38,054 nucleotides of DNA from an uncultured Lachnospiraceae bacterium. GTDB lineage: Bacteria; Bacillota; Clostridia; Lachnospirales; Lachnospiraceae. A program made the position numbers and the translations under genes. Positions 24,542-32,502 of the stretch are shown here, in pieces. The notes beneath the pieces were generated by a model that was given only the letters and a program-made list of their open reading frames with translations, made no database searches and had not been told where the DNA came from. The stretch is taken from positions 1 to 38,054 of the forward strand of contig CAOKQK010000001.1 in NCBI GenBank assembly GCA_948470905.1, in the 5' to 3' direction. Position 1 is the first letter of the stretch, and each line of letters opens with the position of its first letter.

Positions 24542-24637
24542 TCAAGATATAGACAATAGTTCCGCGTTGGCAGATAGGTTGATTTAGTGTAAAGTGTTTT
24601 TGTTATCAGATTATTAGAATGGAAGGGAGAAAAAATT

Positions 24638-24988
24638 ATGTTTAGTAAAAAGATTTCAAAGAAAGTTACAGCAGTAGCTGCAGGTATTATACTGAGCGTT
24701 ATGAGCAGTGTGCCGGCACTTGCTGGATATGTCTATGAGATAGGGTACAGTGATGATCCGTGTCCAATATGTGGTGAGACATCTGTGTGGGTCAAAGAGG
24801 AATATGTGTCTTCTTCAGATGCTGAAGAAGAACGGGACTGCCCGGATCATAAATACGGTACAGACATAAAAATACGGGATTATACTATTGTCTATTATTA
24901 TTGCCATGAGTGTTATTATGGTTGGACAGAAGATGTATATACTTATTTTTGGGAATGTCATGGTTATGACAAACCGAACCAAAATTGA
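24638..24988 (+). CDS. Small secreted Cys-rich protein
   Basis: 116 residues. Signal peptide (MFSKKISKKVTAVAAGIILS then VMSSVPALA). The mature part contains DDPCPICGETSVWVKEEY, ERDCPDHKYG, YYYCHECYYGW and WECHGYD: six Cys and several His, in knuckle-like CxxC spacing. This suggests a zinc-ribbon-like or disulfide-bonded secreted domain. I know no named family. It has the same plan as 21869 and likewise stands before a solute-binding lipoprotein (25237), here with 248 nt between. GGAAGGGAG precedes the ATG. It is AT-rich compared with its neighbours. Confidence 0.75.
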   Translation: MFSKKISKKVTAVAAGIILSVMSSVPALAGYVYEIGYSDDPCPICGETSVWVKEEYVSSSDAEEERDCPDHKYGTDIKIRDYTIVYYYCHECYYGWTEDVYTYFWECHGYDKPNQN

Positions 24989-25000
24989 ATAAAGCTGTTG

Positions 25001-25085
25001 TTTCATGCGAGTAATGAGCCATAAGCTCGGAGAAGTAAACTTTCAGGAAGTTTACTTCTCTGAGGCATTGGTGAATGTTACAAAG
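25001..25085 (+). repeat. Intergenic repeat element, copy 4 (diverged ends)
   Basis: CATGCGAGTAATGAGCCATAAG, then GGAGAAGTAAACTTTCAGG with AAGTTTACTTCTCTGAGGC, then TTGGTGAATGTTAC. The central hairpin is well kept, the ends are not. It begins 13 nt after the small secreted protein. Confidence 0.75.
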
Positions 25086-25140
25086 GCAACAGAATACTAT
25101 GGGCGCATTTGCCTTACTACATGGTTGTCGGGTTGACTTT

Positions 25141-25223
25141 GGCTGGTCAGCCGGATGCGTGCCGCCTTATGGCGCAAAGCGGAGAGGGAAGCGTTCTGAC
25201 GGACGCTTCCCTGAAAGTTTTTT
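25141..25223 (+). promoter_or_regulatory. Leader with terminator-like attenuator before the lipoprotein at 25237
   Basis: The block duplicated from 24334 (25141-25188) runs into a 12-bp tetraloop hairpin: AGGGAAGCGTTC (25185-25196), TGAC, GGACGCTTCCCT (25201-25212), with one wobble. Six T follow at 25218-25223. The RBS GGAGG and ATG (25237) come directly afterwards. This position, inside a leader and just before the start, is that of a transcription attenuator. I do not recognise a known riboswitch class upstream. Confidence 0.55.
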
Positions 25224-25236
25224 GTGGAGGAAATTG

Positions 25237-26703
25237 ATGAGAAAGATAAAGATTATGAAGGCAGTGATCATATATCTCCTGGTCTGCTGCCTTGGCTTTT
25301 CCGGCTGCGGGCTGAATGAGGATATGGAGAGTGGAAACAGCGAGACTGTCGGGAACGGGTCGGAGCCGACCCCGTCTCCTCCGCCAGCCGATATGAGTAT
25401 AGAAGAATACTTGCGTGCCCCCATGCCCGATCAGGATATTCCGGAAGGAAGGGAGTTTGTTACCCTGGGTACATTTGGTACTGTGCGCAATACATCGCCG
25501 ATGCGAAAAGCTGTTGACGCTTTTAATCAGTCGCAGGAGAAGTATTTCGTCAAGATTGAGATATATTATGATATTGAGCGCTTCCTCCTGGACATTGCCA
25601 GAAAACAGGGAACAGACCTTTACAACTTATATTGGGGCGTCAGCGCGGACAATCTTGCAAAGCAGGGCATTTTGGAGGACCTGACGCCTTACTTTGAGAG
25701 CAGCGAGGTGGTCAGCCGGGAAGATATCGTTGATGCTGTCTGGCGTGCGGGAAGTATTGAGGATAAGTTCTATTTTCTGATCCCGTGTTTTTCCAGCAGT
25801 GGAATCCTTGTAGAAAAGGGCTATGCGAAAGAGGGCGCGTGGAGCGGGAGGGATTATATTGATCTGGGGATGAAGTATCCGGGGCATATGCTGAGTGACA
25901 ATATTCAGGATCCCATAGCACAAATTCTGTCACAGCTGAAAGAGTATATGACTGCATTCATTCATTGGGAAGACAGAACCTGCAGTTTTGACGGTGATGA
26001 ATTTATCGCCCTGCTGGAGGATTTAAAAGCTTTAAGCGCTTACAGCTATGAGGCAGTGGATGAACATGCCACTATGGCGGAGCTGGTTCGCGGAAAAACC
26101 TATCTTACAAAGATAGTAACGGTCGGCATGGATTATGGAATGTATGGATATCGGGATATCGTGGAGGCTTTTGGAGATAATTACGAGATTGCCGGATACC
26201 CCACCGCTGAGGGAGGGTTGAAGTATGCGATGGGATATTATGACCAGATTTATGGGATGAACGTTGCGGCTGAAAACAAAGAGGGGGCGTGGGCTTTCCT
26301 GGAGTACCTGGTTTCCGAGGAGTATCAACAGCCGATGCCGCCTAATTACATTTCAGGTAATGCGACATTGCTGGGTTCTTGTTTTCCGGCAAGGAAGGAT
26401 GCCCTTGAGAGGGGGCTGCAGGCTAACATTGATTATGTGGCAGATCCCAACGAAATGCAGCATTATCATAGGAACGAGTATACCAATGAGAATACGGCGG
26501 AAGGATTTGAAGGTTTTACGGAGGAGGATAAGCAGTCCATTCTCAGTATGATTAATATGTCTTATAGATCGGCTTTTGATAATGATCATGTTCTGTTAAA
26601 TATCTTGACGGAGGAGACAGAAGCATTCTTTCAGGGGCAGAAGTCTGCGGAGGATGTGGCGAAGGTTATACAAAACAGGGTGTCGCTGTATCTGGCAGAG
26701 TAG
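25237..26703 (+). CDS. Solute-binding lipoprotein (family 1), tandem twin A
   Basis: 488 residues from the ATG at 25237 with GTGGAGG upstream; the frame is open further 5' but has no site. Lipoprotein signal peptide with FSGC (Cys24). A Ser/Pro-rich linker follows, then the motif IEEYLRAPMPDQDIPEG. The solute-binding fold shows VDAFNQSQEKYFVKIEIYYD, GVSADNLAKQGILEDLTPYF, EKGYAKEGAWSGRDYIDLG and NKEGAWAFLEYLVSEEYQQP, and ends IQNRVSLYLAE. It is near-identical in plan and highly similar in sequence to the next gene. It lacks the propeller-like region of 7066 and 22243. No permeases are nearby. The ligand is unknown. Confidence 0.85.
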   Translation: MRKIKIMKAVIIYLLVCCLGFSGCGLNEDMESGNSETVGNGSEPTPSPPPADMSIEEYLRAPMPDQDIPEGREFVTLGTFGTVRNTSPMRKAVDAFNQSQEKYFVKIEIYYDIERFLLDIARKQGTDLYNLYWGVSADNLAKQGILEDLTPYFESSEVVSREDIVDAVWRAGSIEDKFYFLIPCFSSSGILVEKGYAKEGAWSGRDYIDLGMKYPGHMLSDNIQDPIAQILSQLKEYMTAFIHWEDRTCSFDGDEFIALLEDLKALSAYSYEAVDEHATMAELVRGKTYLTKIVTVGMDYGMYGYRDIVEAFGDNYEIAGYPTAEGGLKYAMGYYDQIYGMNVAAENKEGAWAFLEYLVSEEYQQPMPPNYISGNATLLGSCFPARKDALERGLQANIDYVADPNEMQHYHRNEYTNENTAEGFEGFTEEDKQSILSMINMSYRSAFDNDHVLLNILTEETEAFFQGQKSAEDVAKVIQNRVSLYLAE

Positions 26704-26796
26704 GCGCATGTCTGATTTGACCTTTAAGGCAGTCAGGGATCAGGGAGGAAGACTTTTTTGTTTGCTTTTGGTGTGTTTTCGACATATGGAGGATGG

Positions 26797-26835
26797 GGGA
26801 CAGGGTGCTGAATTACATTTTCAGCACCCTGTCCC
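26797..26835 (+). terminator. Strong 16-bp hairpin between the twin lipoprotein genes
   Basis: GGGACAGGGTGCTGAA (26797-26812) pairs perfectly with TTCAGCACCCTGTCCC (26820-26835) across a 7-nt loop. Only three T follow, and they form part of the next -35 box. It probably ends transcription of twin A and insulates the next promoter. Confidence 0.6.
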
Positions 26836-26984
26836 TTTACAGGCAGGAGGGCACGGGGTATAATAAAAGCATGTGGAAATTATACCTGCAGGCAATGATT
26901 CATTCCTGTCACATGTTTGCAGAATGCGGAACAGTTTGCTGTATGTTGTGCTACAGCATATGTGTGGTAGGGGAAACGTCTTAA
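26836..26984 (+). promoter_or_regulatory. Promoter with conserved micro-ORF, second copy
   Basis: TTTACA (26836-26841), 17-nt spacer, TATAAT (26859-26864), then an ATG 6 nt later (26871) opening a 37-codon ORF to 26984 (MWKLYLQAMIHSCHMFAECG...). It has the same layout as 24417-24541. The twin B lipoprotein begins at 27012, 27 nt after this ORF. Confidence 0.55.
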
Positions 26985-27011
26985 AGGGTTTTACCGAGGA
27001 GGAAATGTAGT

Positions 27012-28478
27012 ATGAGAAAGAAAACAATATTGAAAACCGTGGTTATATATCTCCTGGTCTGCTGCCTTGGCTTTTCCGGCTGCGGGCTGAATGAGGATAT
27101 GGAGAGTGGAAACAGCGAGGCTGTCGGGAGTGAGTCGGAGCCTACCCCGTCCCCTCCGCCAGCCGATATGAGTATAGAAGAATACTTGCGTGCCCCCATG
27201 CCTAACCAGGTCATTCCGGAAGGAAGGGAGACTGTCACTCTGGGTACATTTGGAGAGGTGACAGCGGTATCTTCCATGTATAAGGCTGTGGACGCTTTTA
27301 ATCATGCGCAGGAAAAGTATTTTGTCTGGATTGAGATATATTATAATTATGACAGGTTTCTTCTGGATATTGCCAGAAAGCAGGGAACGGATTTGTACAG
27401 CTTATATCAGGGTGTCAGCGCGGATACCCTTGTTAAGCAGGGCATTTTGGAGGACCTGACGCCCTATTTTGAGAGCAGCGAGGTGGTCAGCCGGGAAGAT
27501 ATTGTAGATGCTGTCTGGCGTGCGGGAAGTGTGGATGATAAGCTCTATTTCCTGATCCCGTGCTTTCGCAGCAGTGGAATCCTCGTAGAAAAGGGCTATA
27601 CGAAAGAGGGCGCATGGAGCGGGAGGGATTATATTGATTTGGGGATGAAGTATCCAGGGCATATGCTGAGTGACAATATCCAGAAGCCTATGTCGCAAAT
27701 TCTGTCACAGCTGAAAGAGTATATGAATGCATTTATTCATTGGGAAGACAGGACCTGCAGCTTTGACGGTGAGGAATTTACTGCCCTGTTGGAGGATTTA
27801 AAAGCCTTGAGCACATACAGCTATGAGCCGGTGGATGAGCATGCCACCGTAGCGGAGCTGATCCGTGGGAAAACGTATCTGACGGAAATGGTGACGTTCG
27901 GAATGAGTGCAGGGATGTATGATTATCGGAATATTGGAAAAGCTTTTGGCGACAATTATGAGGTTGCCGGAAAACCGACCGCTGACGGAAGCTTGAAGTA
28001 TGGGATGGTCTATGAACAGATCTACGGGATGAACGCCGCTTCCGGGAACAAAGAGGGAGCATGGGCTTTTCTGGAGTATCTGGTTTCCGAGGAGTATCAG
28101 CAGCCGACGCCGCCTAATAACATTCCAGGTTATGTGACATTGCTGGGTTCTTATTTTCCGGCGAGGAAGGACTCCCTTGAGAGGGGACTGCAGGCTAATG
28201 TTGATTATGTAGATCCCTATGAGGAAAATGTAAGACATTATATTATAAACCGATATTCCGGAGAAAAGGCAGAAGGATACGCAGGTTTTACAGAGGAAGA
28301 GAAGCAGGCTGTCCTCCGCATAATTGATAATTCTTACAGATCGTCTTTTGGAGGCAGTGATTATGTCCTGCTCAATATTTTGACCGAAGAGACAGAACCA
28401 TTCTTCCAGGGGCAGAAGTCCGCGGAGGACGTGGCGAAGATCATACAGAGCAGGGTGTCGCTGTATCTGGCAGAATAG
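27012..28478 (+). CDS. Solute-binding lipoprotein (family 1), tandem twin B
   Basis: 488 residues, the same length as twin A and clearly its recent duplicate. Signal peptide MRKKTILKTVVIYLLVCCLG then FSGC (Cys24), the same IEEYLRAPMP linker, the same fold motifs (GVSADTLVKQGILEDLTPYF, EKGYTKEGAWSGRDYIDLG) and the end IQSRVSLYLAE. Differences cluster in places, for example around residues 75-120 and 395-430, which may reflect a different ligand. GAGGAGG precedes the ATG. It has its own promoter at 26836. No permease genes are close. Confidence 0.85.
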   Translation: MRKKTILKTVVIYLLVCCLGFSGCGLNEDMESGNSEAVGSESEPTPSPPPADMSIEEYLRAPMPNQVIPEGRETVTLGTFGEVTAVSSMYKAVDAFNHAQEKYFVWIEIYYNYDRFLLDIARKQGTDLYSLYQGVSADTLVKQGILEDLTPYFESSEVVSREDIVDAVWRAGSVDDKLYFLIPCFRSSGILVEKGYTKEGAWSGRDYIDLGMKYPGHMLSDNIQKPMSQILSQLKEYMNAFIHWEDRTCSFDGEEFTALLEDLKALSTYSYEPVDEHATVAELIRGKTYLTEMVTFGMSAGMYDYRNIGKAFGDNYEVAGKPTADGSLKYGMVYEQIYGMNAASGNKEGAWAFLEYLVSEEYQQPTPPNNIPGYVTLLGSYFPARKDSLERGLQANVDYVDPYEENVRHYIINRYSGEKAEGYAGFTEEEKQAVLRIIDNSYRSSFGGSDYVLLNILTEETEPFFQGQKSAEDVAKIIQSRVSLYLAE

Positions 28479-28480
28479 GC

Positions 28481-28548
28481 GGGGATTAAACTCCCTGGAA
28501 GTAAACTTCTCTGAGGCATTGGCCAAAGCCGTGAGGGTATTGGCCTGA
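28481..28548 (+). repeat. Intergenic repeat element, copy 5 (partial)
   Basis: Only the centre and right part remain: TCCCTGGAAGTAAACTTCTC, TGAGGCATTGGCCAAAGCCG and TGAGGGTATTGGCC. The left CCCGCGGGCAATGAG box is lost. It begins directly after the twin B stop. Confidence 0.65.
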
Positions 28549-28556
28549 TAAATTGC

Positions 28557-28585
28557 TTGCAGAAACAGTACATATTACGTATAAT
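28557..28585 (+). promoter_or_regulatory. Promoter of the polytopic membrane protein gene
   Basis: TTGCAG (28557-28562), 17-nt spacer, TATAAT (28580-28585), about 36 nt before the GTG start at 28622. Confidence 0.6.
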
Positions 28586-28621
28586 ACAAACATATTCTTT
28601 TGGGTGTTTGGAGGAAATGCT

Positions 28622-30655
28622 GTGGTAGGGAAAATGTTTTGGAGAAGTATATTGCTGCTGCTGTCGGGTGCTGCCCTGGGCATACTGCTTTTGACACTGG
28701 CATATATGCTGCCGGTCAATTTGGCAAATAAGGATGCATCATTGGAAACGCTTGACAGCGAAGGCTGGTATCCGAGGGCGTCTGTGACGGCGGCATCTTA
28801 TGATACGTATTTTCATTCCGGCTTTCCGGATGTACTGGACGGGTCAACGGACAGGATCATGCTTCACACAGCCACGGACGTCAGCCAAGGGAATCCGTTC
28901 CTGCGTGCTCTGGATTCGTATAATGAGTATAATGGGCATTATTCTTATTATTGGCATGGCTATGTCTGTATCCTCCGCCCGCTGCTGCTTTTGTTTGAGC
29001 TTTCGGAGCTCAGGATATTTAACGGCATCTGTCAGTTTCTTTTGATCCTGGTCCTGGCATTTGTGGTGGGGAGGGAGAAGGGAATGCCCCATGTACTCAT
29101 GCTCGGCACCTCTTATCTCCTTCTGAATCCTGCGGCGGTATCCATGTGCCTGCAGTTCAGCTGGGTTTTCTATATTGCGTGTCTGGGCACATTGGCGCTG
29201 CTGCTGAAAAGGGAGTATTTCTCGGTCCGTCTGCGCTATGTGTATCTTTTTATTGTGTTGGGGATGCTTACCAGTTATTGTGATCTGCTGACCTATCCTT
29301 TATTTACATGGGGAATGCCTCTTGTCTGGTGGCTGGTCATGGATGAAGCCCCGGTTCCGGGGGATGTTCCGGGAGGAAAAGGTGCGAAGGGGCACGGAGC
29401 GTTTTATGTGAAGCGCGTGATCTGCGCAGGCTTTGCATGGATTGCAGGTTACGCCGGCATGTGGGTGATGAAATGGGTGATTGCAACGCCAGTGCTGGGG
29501 CGTGATATTTTCGGGCAGGCAATGGAAGAAGTGTTTTTTCGCGCAGGGGCTGCGGAGCTGGGCAGGTTCGGGCTGGTGGAGAGGCTGGAGACGGTCAGTG
29601 TCAACTGGAAACATTATGAATATGCTCCATATGCCGTTTTGCTGGTGTGCTGGCTGTTATGGTGGTTTTGGAAAAGCCTGAAAAACGGAGGATACAGGGG
29701 CAGCAAAAGATATGCCTGTTTCCTGATGGGCATTTCCGGCGTCGTGTGGTGTCTTGTCCTTTCCAACCATGTGCAGGGGCATCATTTCTTTACTTACCGC
29801 ATTCTGGGAGTCAGCGTGCTTGCTTTCCTTGCGCTTGTCCTTGACAATGCGATGCCTGCAGCAGGTAAGGTCGGCTGTGGTTTTTGTCAGGGAGCAGGCA
29901 GCAGCGCCGTGATGTCTGAGGCAGGTAAGGTCGGCGGCAGTTCCCGTCAGGGAGCAGGCAGCAGCGACATGCCGTCTGAGGCAGAGGGGCAGTTGCCGGG
30001 CAGCCAGTCAGCCGGGACTGCCTGGAGGGAAAAGAGAAATGTGTGTTGTGTATGGGCGGCGGCTGTGTTGTTTTCCATTCCGTTCACTCTCCTGTTGAGA
30101 GAGGATCTGCTTGTTGTGAATGGCTATGTGGGCTTTAAGACGATACCCATAGAACAGAATGTAATCGTGGAGGCGGAGTTTACGCCGGCTTACAATGATA
30201 TATTGAGTCTGGGATTGGGGCTTGAATGTCCGGGGACGCAGGGAGAGTATGAGATCATATTGTGGGATGGAGGGGAGCCGGAATATCGGGAGGTCATCCC
30301 GATCGGGAAAGACCCCGAGGCGCCCCCTGATAAGCATTATCATTTATTAGAGGTTCAATGGAAGCTGCGCGCAAAAAAGACATACCGACTTACCATAGAA
30401 GTAAAGGGTAACGATGCGCCGGCTTGCCTGTGGGTGACAGAGGACAGGCAGGGACCTTTGGGAGAGTACGGCAGCCTCACGGTGGGGGGTGAGATTGTGG
30501 AGGGACAGCCGCTGTCAGAGGTGTTGTATCATTGCCTCCCTCCATCGAAAAAGACGCTGCTGTTTTATTCCCTGACCTGGACGGGGATATTGGCGGCAGC
30601 AATGTTTACATTCGGGCAGGGACTGCTTTGCCGCACAGGCGGAAATTTTTTGTAA
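28622..30655 (+). CDS. Large polytopic membrane protein, possibly GT-C-like
   Basis: 677 residues from the GTG at 28622 with GGAGG 7 nt upstream. It has about ten or more membrane helices. A long first extracytoplasmic loop follows helix 1 and carries many aromatic and acidic residues (YNEYNGHYSYYWHGYVCILR). Late in the protein a soluble beta-rich domain (about 505-640) precedes a last helix. The plan of many helices with a large first loop recalls GT-C glycosyltransferases, but I cannot identify the catalytic acidic motif with confidence. A cytoplasm- or surface-facing loop (about 414-455) contains two in-frame 20-residue repeats. It follows the solute-binding protein cluster but has its own promoter. 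Confidence 0.65.
   Translation: MVGKMFWRSILLLLSGAALGILLLTLAYMLPVNLANKDASLETLDSEGWYPRASVTAASYDTYFHSGFPDVLDGSTDRIMLHTATDVSQGNPFLRALDSYNEYNGHYSYYWHGYVCILRPLLLLFELSELRIFNGICQFLLILVLAFVVGREKGMPHVLMLGTSYLLLNPAAVSMCLQFSWVFYIACLGTLALLLKREYFSVRLRYVYLFIVLGMLTSYCDLLTYPLFTWGMPLVWWLVMDEAPVPGDVPGGKGAKGHGAFYVKRVICAGFAWIAGYAGMWVMKWVIATPVLGRDIFGQAMEEVFFRAGAAELGRFGLVERLETVSVNWKHYEYAPYAVLLVCWLLWWFWKSLKNGGYRGSKRYACFLMGISGVVWCLVLSNHVQGHHFFTYRILGVSVLAFLALVLDNAMPAAGKVGCGFCQGAGSSAVMSEAGKVGGSSRQGAGSSDMPSEAEGQLPGSQSAGTAWREKRNVCCVWAAAVLFSIPFTLLLREDLLVVNGYVGFKTIPIEQNVIVEAEFTPAYNDILSLGLGLECPGTQGEYEIILWDGGEPEYREVIPIGKDPEAPPDKHYHLLEVQWKLRAKKTYRLTIEVKGNDAPACLWVTEDRQGPLGEYGSLTVGGEIVEGQPLSEVLYHCLPPSKKTLLFYSLTWTGILAAAMFTFGQGLLCRTGGNFL
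29861..29980 (+). repeat. Two in-frame 60-bp tandem repeats in the membrane protein
   Basis: Units at 29861 and 29921 begin GCAGGTAAGGTCGGC and share GTCAGGGAGCAGGCAGCAGC. They encode AGKVGCGFCQGAGSSAVMSE and AGKVGGSSRQGAGSSDMPSE. The start of a third unit (GCAGAGGGGCAG) follows at 29981. The small-residue-rich insert lies in a loop between membrane helices. Confidence 0.85.
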
Positions 30656-31069
30656 GATAAGGATCAGGAACTTGTGAGCAATTACTTAAGTTTTCAGTCC
30701 AATACGCCGAAATACACAATAAGTAAACAGGATCTACAGGTTATATTTGAAGTTGGCTGAAAAGGATTTCGGCGGAATCTGTAAGCTTTTCTGCCCTGTT
30801 CATGGAGGAACGGGGGCATGGAGAAGTTTCTTTGTCGTGTAAGTCTCAAAACGGTTCATCCGAAATCCCACTCTTTATTCCCGCGGGCAATGAGTCAAAG
30901 TCCGAAGGGCCTTGACGAATGCCGCGAGGGTCAAAAATCCCGTCAGCTTGCTGCGGAGTTTTTGATTGCCGCGGACAATGAGGAAAACATTTCAGCCTGC
31001 CGCGGAGAAGATGGCTGAAAAGATTCAGCTCGTATGCGGAGATAGAATGTCATCAAAGGGGTGTGGAGA
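30656..31069. other. Intergenic region holding repeat copy 6
   Basis: I see no gene. It contains the intergenic repeat at 30877-30970. A small hairpin TTTCAGCC (30990-30997)/GGCTGAAA (31013-31020) lies just before the coiled-coil gene. Confidence 0.5.
30877..30970 (+). repeat. Intergenic repeat element, copy 6 (central hairpin deleted)
   Basis: ATTCCCGCGGGCAATGAGTC, then AAAGTCCGAAGGGCC, then TTGACGAATGCCGCGAGGGT, then AAAAATCCC, CAGCTTGCTGCGG and a T-run. The GAAGTTTACTTC part is absent, as in a clean internal deletion. The right end forms a terminator-like unit. Confidence 0.8.
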
Positions 31070-32377
31070 ATGATCATCAATAACAGCATGGGACGGTCCG
31101 GCATGCCTTATTACAGGAACAGAGCTGGCCAAGGGGCAGATACGAATGGCAGTTGGATGAACGCCTCCCAGAGGACGGGAGGAAATGATGAGTCGGGGTT
31201 AAGTGCGGCTAAGAGTGCCGCCGAAAAGAAAAGGATGCTCTCCAGGGACAAGGAGGACGAGCAGGAGCTGTCAAACCTAAGCAGGCTTCTGGAGCAGTCG
31301 CGTAATTATACCGAGTCCCTGCGAAAAGCCCGAACGGAAAAGAAGAACACGAACCAGAAGCTGAAAAAGCTGCGGTACAACTATAAATCCATTTCTTCAC
31401 AGCTGCTGCGCAGCAGGACGTCTATAGATGCAGCCAAGGTGGCCAGGAAGGCAAGGCGGCAGCTTGTGATGCTGAAAGGCAAGCGTCTGCATGAAAGGCA
31501 GAAGTATGACAGCTATGAGCTGGAGGCGGCGATCAACCATGCCCAGTCCATGGTGCGTGTAGCAAGGAAGAAGGTAAAGAATCTTCAGGAAGAGGAGATG
31601 GTGAAAGTAAAGGGCGGTCCCTGTGCAGGTGAGCTGGAGGAAAGGAAAGAGCAGGAGAACGAGCTCACTGACGAGGAAAGGGATTACCTGGAGCGGCTTG
31701 CTTCCGGCGGGACAGGGAGCGGAGCGGCTGAGAGCAGCGGGGCAGACGGTATGGGGAATGAGACCGGCAGCAGTGTTGTCTCTCAGGAGGATGTACACCA
31801 GGCAAGGCAGGAGCAGGCACAGACCTATGAGGAAGTGATGAGTCAGTCCGACCTCCAGGAAGAACTGCGGATGCTGGAGCTGCAGCATGCCATGGAGGCG
31901 GCCGATTCCATGACGGATGCCATGTCCGATCTGACGGATGATATGTGGGATTCCATGAGGGACCTGCTGGAGGAGCTTGGACTGTCTGAGCTGGAGGAAG
32001 GTACATCCAGAGTAGAAGTGGAGATGGATCCGGCGGATTATAAGATGATGAAGCTCAAGCACAGGCTGGAGGAGATGAGGGCTATTGCGGAGGCGGATTC
32101 CAAGTATCTGAAAGCGATGTTTAACAAACTGGAAAAATCAAAGGCTGCTGCTGCGCAGGCGGTGTCCCAGGCAAATTCTGACAATAATTCCGGGGCAGTT
32201 GGCAGTTCCTCCGGGGGGATGGTGGTCGCGGCAAACGGCGGCGGGGCGGCACCGGCGGCAGCGCCGGCAGCGGCATCCGTACAGCCCCAGGCGATAGATG
32301 TGGTGTCCGCGCCTGACGCTGTGGCGACTGTTACAGCGGCGCCGGTGGCTGGCGGAAGCGTGGATGTGTCGGTGTAG
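31070..32377 (+). CDS. Coiled-coil protein, 435 residues, unknown function
   Basis: From the ATG at 31070 with GGGGTGTGGAG upstream. The first 40 residues (MIINNSMGRSGMPYYRNRAG...) are polar. Long charged helices with heptad character run from about 65 to 180 (LRKARTEKKNTNQKLKKLRY, ARKKVKNLQEEEMVKVKG) and from about 255 to 375. A Gly/Ser spacer separates them and the C-terminus is Ala/Pro/Val-rich and low in complexity. There is no signal peptide or membrane helix. I do not recognise a family; it looks structural or scaffold-like. A membrane-anchored Mrr-type nuclease follows after 125 nt, with which it may be co-transcribed. Confidence 0.75.
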   Translation: MIINNSMGRSGMPYYRNRAGQGADTNGSWMNASQRTGGNDESGLSAAKSAAEKKRMLSRDKEDEQELSNLSRLLEQSRNYTESLRKARTEKKNTNQKLKKLRYNYKSISSQLLRSRTSIDAAKVARKARRQLVMLKGKRLHERQKYDSYELEAAINHAQSMVRVARKKVKNLQEEEMVKVKGGPCAGELEERKEQENELTDEERDYLERLASGGTGSGAAESSGADGMGNETGSSVVSQEDVHQARQEQAQTYEEVMSQSDLQEELRMLELQHAMEAADSMTDAMSDLTDDMWDSMRDLLEELGLSELEEGTSRVEVEMDPADYKMMKLKHRLEEMRAIAEADSKYLKAMFNKLEKSKAAAAQAVSQANSDNNSGAVGSSSGGMVVAANGGGAAPAAAPAAASVQPQAIDVVSAPDAVATVTAAPVAGGSVDVSV

Positions 32378-32502
32378 CGGAAGCCGGAAGGAACAGGGGG
32401 TGTATGAGCCTGGCGAAGGCGAATGCAGCAGAGTCATGGAAGCGGCGGCTATGCAGACGACAGGCGGTTTAGATAAGAAATTGGGAGAACGGGCAGGTTA
32501 AT

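Noticed and set aside
25085-25185. c-di-GMP riboswitch in the leader before 25237
   Set aside because: GCGCAAAGC looks similar to part of the GEMM motif, but the other conserved segments are absent or in the wrong order.
25075-25236. 54-codon N-terminal extension of the solute-binding protein at 25237
   Set aside because: It would place a terminator hairpin and a repeat copy inside the coding region. The ATG at 25237 has a good RBS and begins a lipoprotein signal peptide identical in plan to twin B.
30818-31018. 66-codon ORF in the gap before the coiled-coil gene
   Set aside because: It runs through repeat copy 6 and has no recognisable domain; the frame is a by-product of the repeat.
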